This document shows positions 16,601-23,680 of a DNA stretch of 64,000 nt, one piece after another. The position numbers were made by a program, and so were the translations under genes. The notes under the pieces were generated by a model that was not told where the DNA came from, searched no databases, and worked only from the letters and a program-made list of their open reading frames with translations. Positions within the stretch are counted from its first letter, which is position 1. Each line of letters opens with the position of its first letter. The stretch spans positions 310,001 through 374,000 of the forward strand of contig NZ_VVIW01000004.1 of assembly GCF_011682045.1 (NCBI RefSeq), given 5' to 3'. Source of the stretch: Massilia aquatica. GTDB taxonomy: Bacteria; Pseudomonadota; Gammaproteobacteria; Burkholderiales; Burkholderiaceae_D.

Positions 16601-19476
16601 CGGCGCGTGACCAGCATGCGCCAGGAGGCGCGCACGATGGCGTCGAGGCTGAAGTGCGCTTCGTACGGTAAAAAGGCCAGTTGCAGCGCCGAGTGTCCGA
16701 ACATCAGGCGCGCGCTCTTGAACGCGGTCGCCAGGTGCTGCTGCCACAGCACGTCGTGCGGTTTTTCGACAATGTCGAACAGGGTGCTGAAGAAGGTCGG
16801 CAGGAAGATCACCGACAATACGCCCAGGGTCCAGAACAGCGGGGTAGGCATCAGCGCCCAGCTGAAGATCAGCAAGGCGGTAAGCGTGGTGGCGATCAGG
16901 CTGCGGCGCAGGTTGTCGAACAGCTTCCAGCGCGACAGCGCGCTCAAAGGATTCGCCTCGCGCTTGCCGTTCGCGCCAGGCACGCGCGGCAGCAGCCAGC
17001 CGGCCAGCTGCCAGTCGCCGCGAATCCAGCGGTGGCGCCGGCTCACGTCGTCGCTGTAGCGCGCCGGGTATTCTTCGTAGAGCTGGGCGTCGCTCAGCAG
17101 GCCGGCGCGCACGTAGCAGCCTTCCAGCAGGTCGTGGCTGAGAATCTGGTTGTCGGGCAGGCGGTGGCCGAGCACCGTCTCAAAAGTATCGACATCGTAG
17201 ATGCCCTTGCCGACGAACGAACCTTCGTAGAACACGTCCTGGTACACGTCCGAGACGGTGCGGGTGTACGGGTCGATGCCCGGTTCGCCGCCGCACATGT
17301 GCTCATAGCGCGAGGCGTTGTCGCCCGGCAGGGCAGCGGCCACGCGCGGTTGCAGGATGCCGTAGCCTTCGATCACGCGTTTGCCGTCTTTATCGAGGGT
17401 CGGGCGGTTGAGCGGGTGCGCCATGGTGGAGATGAACTGGCGCGCGGCGTCGCGCGGCAGCTGGGTGTCGGTATCGAGTGTGATCACGTAGCGCACGTTG
17501 GCCAGGCCGTCGGTGGAACCGGCTACCATCGAGAACTGGTCGCGCGCGCCGCCGCGCAGGAAGGCGTTGAGCGCGGCGAGTTTACCGCGTTTGCGCTCGA
17601 AACCGATCCAGGCGTTTTCGCTTTCGCTCCACATGCGCGGGCGGTGCAGCAGCAGGAACGGCAGCAGGTGGCAGCGCGCCATGGCCGTCTCGCCGTCAGG
17701 GCCGAGGATTTCTTCGTCGACGTCGCAGCCGTATTTGGCATTGAGTTCGTCGATGGTGGCGCGGGCCTGTTCGACCAGTTCGTCGTCGCCAGGCATGTGC
17801 TGCTTGGGGGCGTCGACAAAATCGGTCAGCAGGCAAAAGCGCAGGTTCGGATCGCGGTTGGCCAGGTAGCGTACTTCCAGCGCTTCGCACAGCGAGGCGA
17901 CGTTGTCGCGGCTGTACAGCAAGGTCGGCACCACCACCATCGAACGCGCATCGGTCGGAATGCCATCTTTAAAGTCCATGCGCGGCAGCGGGTGCGGGCG
18001 CGTGAGCTGGGTCGCCATGAAGTTCACCAGCGCCAGCGCCAATTGGCTCGATCCGAGCAGGGCCAGCAGGCCCAGCACGATCAGCATCCAGTCGTCCACG
18101 CCATCGGCGCGGGCGTGGATGATGGCGGTGCCGGTAAACAGCAAGGTGAGCACCACGATGCCGCCCAAATAGGTCGACAGGGGCGAGGCGCGTCCGCTCT
18201 TGTTCAGCGCTTCGAGCGGCGGATTGCGTACCGCCAGGCGTTTTTCGAGTTGTTCCTGGCCGCTGCCGACCAGGTAGTAGCCGATGTGGCGCGTGCGTTC
18301 ATCGAGTCCGCCGGCGGCCGGCGAGCGCTTGGCCGTGGCCAGTTCGAGCGCGGTTTCGGCAACCTGCACTTCGGTGAAGTCGCTGCGCTTGGCCAGCTTT
18401 TCGATCACGTGGCGGTAGTTGTCGCGCGTGGCGAATTCCATCTTGCCGTAGGTGCCGGCGGGGTCCTGGCGCAAGGTCTGTTCGACCGCGCTCATGGTTT
18501 CGACGAATTCCTGCCAGTCCATGGTGCCGAGGAAGCGCAGGCTGCCGATGCTGTTGCTGATTGAGACCTGGTCGGCTGCCTGCTGGCCGATTTCGGCCTG
18601 GATCTGCTGTTCGATGGTCAGACCCGCATCGGCCAGGCGCGTGGTCACCCATTGCAGCGCCAGGGTCAGTGCGGGGCTCTGCCCTTGCAGGCGGCGCGCC
18701 AGTTCGGCCACGAAACCGCTATTCATCGGCTGGCCGGAACGGGCCATGTCGGCCACCAGCAAAATCAGGTCGCTCGGATTCTTTTCGGCCGTTTCGGCCA
18801 TCTGGTCGGCCCAGGTGTTGGCGCGGTCGCGCTGGACACGGTTGTCGTACACGCGCGCGGCCACGCGCCGCAGGTTCTCGATCAGCGCCAGGCGCAGCAT
18901 GATCGGAATGGCCCACAATTCGCCGAGCTTGAGGGTCGCTGCTTCCTGGTAGGCGTCCACGAACCGCGACAGGCTTTCGGGATCGACCCGGCCATCGCCG
19001 TGCGAGATGATCTCGAGCGCGATCTGGTACACGCGCGGATTGCCGTCGGCTTCGTCGTTGGCCAGGCGCGGCAGCTCCTTGGAGTAGTCTTTCGGCAGGT
19101 GGCGCCGGGCGATGCGGATCTGCTCTTCGACCAGGTAGAAGTTATCGAGCAGCCATTCGGAGGCGGGCGTAATCTGTCGCCCCGCCTTGATGGCGGCGGT
19201 CAGCTCCGAACAGGTGTCGGTGATGATGGCGGCATTTTCGGTCAGGCGCGGAAGCAGGCGATCCGGTCCGCTGCGCTCGCTGAGCTTGTGAGTCGAGGCC
19301 AGATGCTTGCCGTGCATCGCCATTTGAGCGGCACTGAACAGTTCCGAGCGCAGGGGGACGTCGTCGCCGCCATGGCGTTCGCCGTCGTGGACATTGCGCC
19401 AGGCATAGAGCGTGTCGGCTAATTTAGTATTTTCTTGATTCAACAGAGACCTCGCGTGGGCATAAGTAGCCAACAC
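10693..19476 (-). CDS. ndvB: Cyclic beta-1,2-glucan synthase (NdvB/Cgs type; GT84 + glycoamylase-like + GH94)
   Basis: About 2,927 aa, the expected size for the family. Order: cytoplasmic N-terminal region (1-430), membrane segments (about 430-480), GT84 glycosyltransferase (about 505-830) with VITLDTDTQLP as the DxD region and RHRWIRGDWQ near 815, more membrane helices (840-1000), a glycoamylase-like domain, then the GH94-type phosphorylase modules, with CDWNDGMDRVG near residue 2610 holding the catalytic Asp. These enzymes make, cyclise and trim periplasmic cyclic beta-1,2-glucan, used in osmoadaptation and host interaction. The start is uncertain: 19476 is a GTG without a clear ribosome site, and a TTG at 19440 preceded by GAGG is an alternative. 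It appears monocistronic, with a strong terminator downstream. Confidence 0.92.
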   Translation of the reverse strand: MLATYAHARSLLNQENTKLADTLYAWRNVHDGERHGGDDVPLRSELFSAAQMAMHGKHLASTHKLSERSGPDRLLPRLTENAAIITDTCSELTAAIKAGRQITPASEWLLDNFYLVEEQIRIARRHLPKDYSKELPRLANDEADGNPRVYQIALEIISHGDGRVDPESLSRFVDAYQEAATLKLGELWAIPIMLRLALIENLRRVAARVYDNRVQRDRANTWADQMAETAEKNPSDLILLVADMARSGQPMNSGFVAELARRLQGQSPALTLALQWVTTRLADAGLTIEQQIQAEIGQQAADQVSISNSIGSLRFLGTMDWQEFVETMSAVEQTLRQDPAGTYGKMEFATRDNYRHVIEKLAKRSDFTEVQVAETALELATAKRSPAAGGLDERTRHIGYYLVGSGQEQLEKRLAVRNPPLEALNKSGRASPLSTYLGGIVVLTLLFTGTAIIHARADGVDDWMLIVLGLLALLGSSQLALALVNFMATQLTRPHPLPRMDFKDGIPTDARSMVVVPTLLYSRDNVASLCEALEVRYLANRDPNLRFCLLTDFVDAPKQHMPGDDELVEQARATIDELNAKYGCDVDEEILGPDGETAMARCHLLPFLLLHRPRMWSESENAWIGFERKRGKLAALNAFLRGGARDQFSMVAGSTDGLANVRYVITLDTDTQLPRDAARQFISTMAHPLNRPTLDKDGKRVIEGYGILQPRVAAALPGDNASRYEHMCGGEPGIDPYTRTVSDVYQDVFYEGSFVGKGIYDVDTFETVLGHRLPDNQILSHDLLEGCYVRAGLLSDAQLYEEYPARYSDDVSRRHRWIRGDWQLAGWLLPRVPGANGKREANPLSALSRWKLFDNLRRSLIATTLTALLIFSWALMPTPLFWTLGVLSVIFLPTFFSTLFDIVEKPHDVLWQQHLATAFKSARLMFGHSALQLAFLPYEAHFSLDAIVRASWRMLVTRRRLLEWRPSSLNRSSTDMESNWRSMWISPVLAAATAIMLAYFHRAALPVAAPVLLLWFFAPVVAWWISLPQERAATALSSPQTMFLETLARKTWSFFETYVTQEDNWLAPDNMQEHPVKVVAHRTSPTNIGMALLANLTAWDFGFITTGRLLKRTRDTLNTMARMERYHGHFYNWYDTLTLNPLHPMYVSAVDSGNLAGHLLTLAPGLTALADQPIVGKQTLDGISITLNVVQEHAGEAGPAVKAAIDAMRSHLSADRVRETESLPGMVAELARLSGCADAILAAMHPVGEPTLQGWADKLADQCHSARDELLQFAPWMRSAQEYVVDTSLTRIPTLRELANFALTGSASTDLAPSERERQQTLTDLVAQGSTRAAQRIEDINRMAAEAREFANMDFRFMYNTTTNLLAIGYNVSDRRLDAACYDLLASEVRLCSFVGIAQGQFPQEHWFALGRQLCIIGNEQLLLSWSGSMFEYLMPLLVMPTYQNTLLDQTYRSVVNAQIEYGKQRDVPWGISESGYNTVDASLNYQYRAFGVPGTGLKRGLGDDLVIAPYATMMSLMVHPDAAVENLQRMADLGFMGKHGFYEAIDYTAARLPRGQTFAVIRSFMAHHQGMGFLALSYLLHDRPMQRRFESDPLFQATMLVLQERVPRAGAFYSNTAELAAMRAPAQEVSTAATRIISQTTTVQPEVQLLSNGRYHVMVTSAGGSYSRWKDLAVTRWREDGTSDNWGNFCYVRDVDSGHFWSTAYQPTMVEPQSYEVIFSEGRAEFRRHDRGLDLYTEIVVSPEDDIEMRRTRITNKSNVKRTIEFTSYAEVVMAPAAADNAHPAFSKLFVQTEILRNENAILCTRRPRAKDEQMPWMLNLMTVHDGALLDVSFETSRSEFLGRANSTVAPRAMLEPQPLGGGEGSVLDPVVAIRYKVTLEPDQMVVLDVVTGMTDTREQAVHLIDKYQDRHLADRVFELAWTHSQVVLRQLNATESDAQLYSRLASTVIYPNASLRADASILIRNQRGQSGLWAYAISGDLPIVLMQIKDPANIDLARQMVQAHAYWRLKGLVVDLVIWYEDQSGYRQLLHDQIMGLIASGIDAQAIDRPGGIFVRLLDQIAQEDRVLMQSVARAIISDSSGTLADQVKRATPVAPKLPLLVVESRNEEYELRADIPAAGAAVLERDLILHNGLGGFSADGTEYVIRTDAQNRTPAPWVNVLANPNFGSVVSESGQAYTWSENAHEFRLTPWANDPVSDSSGETFYIRDEQTGRFWSPTALPVRAAGEYITRHGFGYSVFEHSEEGIHTELSTFVALDASIKYSVIKIRNDSTVARRLSATGYVEWVLGDLRAKSAMHVTTEQDPMSGAIFARNAYNTEFTGRVGFFHVDAQQKTFTADRNEFIGRNRTLASPAAMGRARLSGKIGAALDPCAALQVMVELQPGQERELVFMLGVGGRRNADASGLVQKYSGSAAAAASLAMVRKHWDHTLGAIQVQTPDPSMDVIANGWLMYQTIACRLWARSGYYQSGGAFGFRDQLQDAMSMIHTEPHLLREHLLMCAAHQFVEGDVQHWWHPPSDRGVRTHCSDDYLWLPLAAHRYVIGTGDRSVLTEPAPFLEGRPLKQEEESYYDMPGRSSQTGDLYEHCVRAIKRGLRFGEHGLPLIGTCDWNDGMDRVGNEGKGESVWLAFFLYEVLQRFSEVAVVYGDHAFAETCKTEAATLAANVEANAWDGQWYRRAYFDDGTPLGSHTNDECQIDSISQSWGVISGAANPERTASAMKAVDERLVRRDYGLVQLLDPPFDDGVLNPGYIRGYVPGVRENGGQYTHAAIWTAMAFAKMGDTERAWELLRMINPVQHGSTPESAALYKVEPYVVAADVYAVSPHIGRGGWSWYTGSSGWMYRLIVESLLGVSLAGDKLTMTPHLPADWPGFKLQYRYRETVYAISVQAGEVDAMTVDGVAQEANVIQMVDDGRPHTVLLQVRRQG

Positions 19477-19755
19477 GCTGCGGGACAGCGAGTTGCGACC
19501 GGGTCGTACGGCTGTTGCAATCTTATAACGATGCTACTGTGGCGACTGTGCGCCAGCGAACACTACGGGCTTGTCCGCCGGAAGCAACTGGGGGCAGTTT
19601 GGATGCAATCCAACAAAAATATTGCGCCTTCCATCATCCCTGTAATCCGCGGGCATCAAACGATGACGACCGCCAAGAATGGAGATCCAGGACGCATCGC
19701 ATACACGGCGCACGCGCGCGACGGCATTGCACCGTGACGCAAGCAATGCGCCCTT

Positions 19756-21855
19756 TTACGCGGCAAGCGGCAGCCCGGCGCCCAATGCCACCCCGCCCGC
19801 CACGTGCCAGGCGTTGCGATAGCCCAGGCGGCGCAGGCACTGCGCGGCCTTGATGCTGCGCGCTCCGCTGCGGCAGAAGAACACCAGCGGACGCTCCTCG
19901 GCACGCAGCCACACCGAGAGGCGGTCGGCCAGGCGCGACAAGGGCACGCTGTCGACGGCATGGCCGTGCCACTGCCTGGTGTCGGCGGCCGCGTGTTCGT
20001 AGGCTTCGCGCACGTCGATCAGCAGCGCGTCCGGATGGTCGTTGAAGAAGCGCTCGAGGCCATGTGCCTCGAGCTGCATCGTCAAGGGGTTGGCGGGCGC
20101 AATGGGGCCGCCGCGTTCCGCCGTCAGGGTGGTGCAGGCCGGGCTTGACGCCTCGCTGGCCCGGCACACGATGGTCTTGCGCGACACCAGTTCCGCCAGT
20201 TGTTGAATGTCGGCGTCCGGACCGGTGAAGGCGAAGCGCACGTCGCCGGCTGCCAGGCCGGCGGCCGAACGCTCGCCGAACAGGTAGCTGGCGCCGCTGC
20301 CGTGCTGCACGCGCGCCAGCAGGCGGCTGCCGAACATCAGCGCGCTGGCGGCCTGGCCGTTATCGAGCGTGACCTGATCGTCCAGCGCGGGCCAGCCCAG
20401 CGCGTCGTGGCTGATGGCGCCGGCCAGCTGGCCGCCCAGCACCGCCACCAGGGCCGCGCGGCCGGCACCGTCGCCATGGGTGTCGATCACGGCGCGCACG
20501 CGGTAGCCCTGGCAGCGCACCACGTCGTTGATGCGCGATGCCAGCGCTACGAGCGGATTGACGATGGCGCAGGTGCGGCTGGCGGCGTCGAGCAGCAGCC
20601 AGGTGCAGGCGCCGTCGGCGCCGAGTTGAATCACGCCGTCGCCACCTGGCGCGGGAATAGCCGACGGCACCAGGCAGCTGGCGCGCAGGGCCGCGCCGCA
20701 GCGGGCGATGCGCTCGCAGGCGGCGTCGATAAAGGCGTCGTCGGCCATCGGCCCGAACGACATGCGCACCGCCGCCGCGCAGCGCCACGGCGCCAGGTCC
20801 ATCGCGGCCAGCACGTAGCTGGGCGCGGCCTTGGCCGCCGAACAGGCCGACCCCGCGCTGACGCGCACGCCGGCGGCGTCGAACAGGTCGAGCAGTTCCT
20901 TGCTGGCCAGGCCGGGTACGGAGAAATTGAGGGTGGTCGGCAGGCTGGTATCGAACGGCGCGTTGAACACGATGCCGGGCAGCGCTTCGCGCAGGGCGCA
21001 AGCCAGGCGATCGCGCATGTTCACCAGTTGCGCATGACTGCGAAAGCTCGCGCCATCATCCAGCGCCGCCAGTACCGCGCCCAGCGCGGCGATGCCGCTC
21101 ATGTTCTCGGTGCCGGAACGCTGGGCCGATTCCTGCCCGCCGCCCATCATCAGCGCGGTGTAGGGCGCGCCCTCGCGCACGTACAGCATGCCGATGCCCT
21201 TGGGCGCGTACAGCTTGTGGCCCGAGAACGGCGCGTAGTCGATGCGGGTGGCGGCCAGGTCGAGCGGCAGCTTGCCGAGCGCCTGCACGCTGTCGACCAT
21301 CCACAGCGCCTTCGGCGCGCATTCGTTCAAGACCGCTTCGATCGCGGCCAGATCGGAAACGGCCCCGCTTTCGTTGTTCGCAGCCATGGTGCACACGAAG
21401 GCGGCGCGCGGCGCCAGTTCGCGCAGCACGTCCAGGCGGTGGCGCCCCTCGCCGTCGACCGGCAGCGCGCGCAGCTCCAGATTGGTGCCGAGCAGCGTAT
21501 TCCAGTGCGCCAGGCTTTCGGGCACCGCCTTGTGTTCGGTGGCGCCGTACAGCAGCAGCCCGCCAGTCGCCTCGCCCCTGGCGCGGCGCGCGCGCACCTC
21601 GCACAGGGCGGACAGCACCGCCGTCTGGATGCCTTCGGTGGCGCCGCTGGTAAACGTCAGCCTGCCCTGCCCCGCGCCGACCACGCGCCGCGCCAGTGCG
21701 CGCACGCCGTCGAGCATGGCCTTCGCTTTCAGGCCGGTGGCGTGGCTGCTGCTGGGGTTCCCGTAGCAGTCGCGCATGGCCTGGGCGGCGGCGGCGAGAG
21801 CGGCAGGGTGGACGGCCGATGTGGCATTTGCGTCAAGGTAGATTTCGGTATGCAT
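19756..21855 (-). CDS. Cysteine desulfurase fused to a degenerate metallo-beta-lactamase-like domain and a rhodanese
   Basis: 699 aa with three modules. Residues 1-390 are a NifS/IscS-type class V aminotransferase: ATEHKAVPES, PLP-binding SGHK (K214) and the catalytic Cys loop SAGSACS (C338). Residues ~415-560 resemble the start of an MBL persulfide-dioxygenase-like fold (LLLDAASRTCAIVNPL), but the THxHxDH metal motif is replaced by THGDGAGR (459-466), so it should not bind the usual metals. Residues ~595-695 are a rhodanese with LLIDVREAYEHA and the active-site loop CRSGAR (C661). The protein probably extracts sulfur from cysteine as a persulfide and transfers it internally to the rhodanese. 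It is transcribed away from a DecR-like Lrp regulator, which suggests cysteine-responsive control. Confidence 0.82.
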   Translation of the reverse strand: MHTEIYLDANATSAVHPAALAAAAQAMRDCYGNPSSSHATGLKAKAMLDGVRALARRVVGAGQGRLTFTSGATEGIQTAVLSALCEVRARRARGEATGGLLLYGATEHKAVPESLAHWNTLLGTNLELRALPVDGEGRHRLDVLRELAPRAAFVCTMAANNESGAVSDLAAIEAVLNECAPKALWMVDSVQALGKLPLDLAATRIDYAPFSGHKLYAPKGIGMLYVREGAPYTALMMGGGQESAQRSGTENMSGIAALGAVLAALDDGASFRSHAQLVNMRDRLACALREALPGIVFNAPFDTSLPTTLNFSVPGLASKELLDLFDAAGVRVSAGSACSAAKAAPSYVLAAMDLAPWRCAAAVRMSFGPMADDAFIDAACERIARCGAALRASCLVPSAIPAPGGDGVIQLGADGACTWLLLDAASRTCAIVNPLVALASRINDVVRCQGYRVRAVIDTHGDGAGRAALVAVLGGQLAGAISHDALGWPALDDQVTLDNGQAASALMFGSRLLARVQHGSGASYLFGERSAAGLAAGDVRFAFTGPDADIQQLAELVSRKTIVCRASEASSPACTTLTAERGGPIAPANPLTMQLEAHGLERFFNDHPDALLIDVREAYEHAAADTRQWHGHAVDSVPLSRLADRLSVWLRAEERPLVFFCRSGARSIKAAQCLRRLGYRNAWHVAGGVALGAGLPLAA

Positions 21856-21916
21856 GGCTCTGAAATGGGTGTGTCATGGGTATGTCGTTCTTGCGTGATA
21901 TGTTATCGGCTAAAAC

Positions 21917-21974
21917 GTGAGAAAATATGCCAAAGTTTGCTCATATTCGTACTCGTTTAGCATATTCATCTCAC
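21917..21974. promoter_or_regulatory. Spaced inverted repeat in the desulfurase/Lrp intergenic region, candidate Lrp-type operator
   Basis: GTGAGAAAATATGC (21917-21930) and GCATATTCATCTCAC (21960-21974) are inverted copies differing by a one-base gap and one substitution. They lie in an AT-rich 137-bp divergent intergenic region, and a related TCATATTCG lies between them. The geometry fits binding by Lrp-family dimers, which often use several degenerate sites. That the neighbouring Lrp protein binds here is inference. Confidence 0.5.
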
Positions 21975-21992
21975 ATTTAAGCAGAAAGCAGA

Positions 21993-22478
21993 ATGAGTTC
22001 TCTCGATAAGTATGATTGCGCCATCCTCGCGGCCCTGCAGGCCGACGGCACCCTGTCAATCGCGGGCCTGAGCGAGAAGGTCGGTTTGACCAGCACCCCA
22101 TGCTGGAAGCGCGTCAAGCGGCTGGAGGAAGAAGGTTACATCCAGAGCCGCGTGAGCATCATCAACCGCGACAAGGTGGGCCTGCCGGTCACGGTTTTTG
22201 TAAGCGTGCGCACCACCGAACACGACGAAAAATGGCTGACCCGCTTCGCCGCCGCCGTCATCGCCCTGCCCGAAGTCATGGAGTTTCACCGCATGAGCGG
22301 CGACGTCGATTACCTGCTCAAGGTGGTCACCACCGACATCGGCGGCTACGACCGTTTTTACAAAAAGCTGATCAAGACGGCGCACATCACCGGCGTGTCG
22401 TCAGCATTTTCGATGGAGCAGATCAAGTACACCACGGCGCTGCCGCTCGACCTGATTTCGAAGCGCCTGCCGGCTTAA
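21993..22478 (+). CDS. Lrp/AsnC-family regulator, DecR-like (cysteine-responsive type)
   Basis: 161 aa. An N-terminal winged helix-turn-helix (about 5-60; SEKVGLTSTPCWKRVKRLEE) is followed by the RAM/AsnC ligand domain (about 70-150). The TPCWKR recognition helix and the C-terminal MEQIKYTTALPL closely match my memory of E. coli DecR (YbaO), which activates cysteine-detoxification genes in response to cysteine. It is divergent from a cysteine desulfurase fusion, a natural target. Downstream, on the same strand, is a periplasmic amino-acid-type binding protein. Autoregulation is likely for the family. The effector is inferred, not shown. Confidence 0.85.
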   Translation: MSSLDKYDCAILAALQADGTLSIAGLSEKVGLTSTPCWKRVKRLEEEGYIQSRVSIINRDKVGLPVTVFVSVRTTEHDEKWLTRFAAAVIALPEVMEFHRMSGDVDYLLKVVTTDIGGYDRFYKKLIKTAHITGVSSAFSMEQIKYTTALPLDLISKRLPA

Positions 22479-22546
22479 AACAGCATATAAAAATCAGTCG
22501 AATCGTGCGATGATGCCGCTGTCCAGACCAGAGGAGAGACAAACGC

Positions 22547-23680
22547 ATGGCACCGAACCGTAAACATATTCCCTTCGCCGCAGCGGCCCTGCTGCTGGTT
22601 TCCCAAGCCGCGCTGGCGCAGGAGCAGCTCGTCAAGATCGGCGTGACCGGCCCGCTCTCGGGCGCCAACGCCTTTGCCGGCAAGGATAACGAAAACGGCG
22701 TGCGCCTCGCGCTCGAGGAACTCAACGCCAAAAAAATCAGCATCGGCGGCAAGGCCATCAAGTTCGAACTCAAGTCCGAAGATGACCAGGGCGATCCGAA
22801 AGCCGGCGTGGTGGTGGCGCAAAAACTGGTCGACGCCGGCGTGCGCTTCGTGCTCGGCCCCTACAACTCGGGCGTGGCCATTCCCGCCTCGCGCGTGTAC
22901 GACGACGCCGGCGCGCTCATGTCCACCGTCGGCACCAATCCCAAGGTCACCCAGAGCGGCTACAAGGGCGTGTTCCGCATCGTCGCCAGCGACACCCAGC
23001 TCGGCGCCTCGATGGCCGGCTACGCGGCCAAGCAGTTGAAACTGAAAACCATCGGGGTGATCGACGACCGCACCGCCTTCGGCCAGGGCATCGCCATGGA
23101 GTTCGTCAAGCAGGCCAAGGCCTCCGGCATCGTGGTCGCGGGCCACGAGTTCACGACCGACAAGGCGACCGATTTCGCCGCCATCCTGACCAAGCTCAAA
23201 TCGAAGAACGTCGATGCGATCTTCTTCGGCGGCTACGCGCCCCAGGGCGCTCCGATGGCGCGCCAGATGCGCGCGCTCGGCCTGAAAGCGAAACTGCTCG
23301 GCGGCGACACCCTGTGCAGCCCCGAAATGGCCAAGCTCGGGGGCGACGCCGTCGGCGAGAACGTGCTGTGCGCGCAGGGTGGCGCGATCCTGGAAAAACA
23401 GGCCGACGGCCCGGCCTTCCAGGCCCGCTACAAGGCACGCTTCAAGCAGGCGCCCGATGTCTACGCGGCCTCGTTCTACGACCAGACCATGTTCATCGCG
23501 CAGGCCATGAAGTCGGCCAATTCGCTCGATCCGTCGGTGGTGGCCACGGCCATGCGCGCCAGCAGCTACAAGGGCGTGGTCGGTAATTACGCTTACGACG
23601 ACAAGGGGAACATGTTGAAGTCCGCCGTCACCGTTTACACCTTCAAGAACGGCGTGCCTTCCGCGCTGGCCACCTACTGA
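22547..23680 (+). CDS. Periplasmic branched-chain-amino-acid-type substrate-binding protein (LivJ/LivK family)
   Basis: 377 aa with a signal peptide (MAPNRKHIPFAAAALLLV, ending near ALA). The mature part begins VKIGVTGPLSGANAFAGKDN, the standard opening of type I periplasmic binding proteins, and keeps both lobes (EDDQGDPKAGVVVAQKL, IDDRTAFGQG, GGDTLCSP). It would bind an amino acid or related ligand for an ABC importer. No Liv permease or ATPase genes are adjacent, so it is an orphan binding protein here. Its TGA overlaps the ATG of the DUF885 gene by one base, implying translational coupling. Confidence 0.85.
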   Translation: MAPNRKHIPFAAAALLLVSQAALAQEQLVKIGVTGPLSGANAFAGKDNENGVRLALEELNAKKISIGGKAIKFELKSEDDQGDPKAGVVVAQKLVDAGVRFVLGPYNSGVAIPASRVYDDAGALMSTVGTNPKVTQSGYKGVFRIVASDTQLGASMAGYAAKQLKLKTIGVIDDRTAFGQGIAMEFVKQAKASGIVVAGHEFTTDKATDFAAILTKLKSKNVDAIFFGGYAPQGAPMARQMRALGLKAKLLGGDTLCSPEMAKLGGDAVGENVLCAQGGAILEKQADGPAFQARYKARFKQAPDVYAASFYDQTMFIAQAMKSANSLDPSVVATAMRASSYKGVVGNYAYDDKGNMLKSAVTVYTFKNGVPSALATY

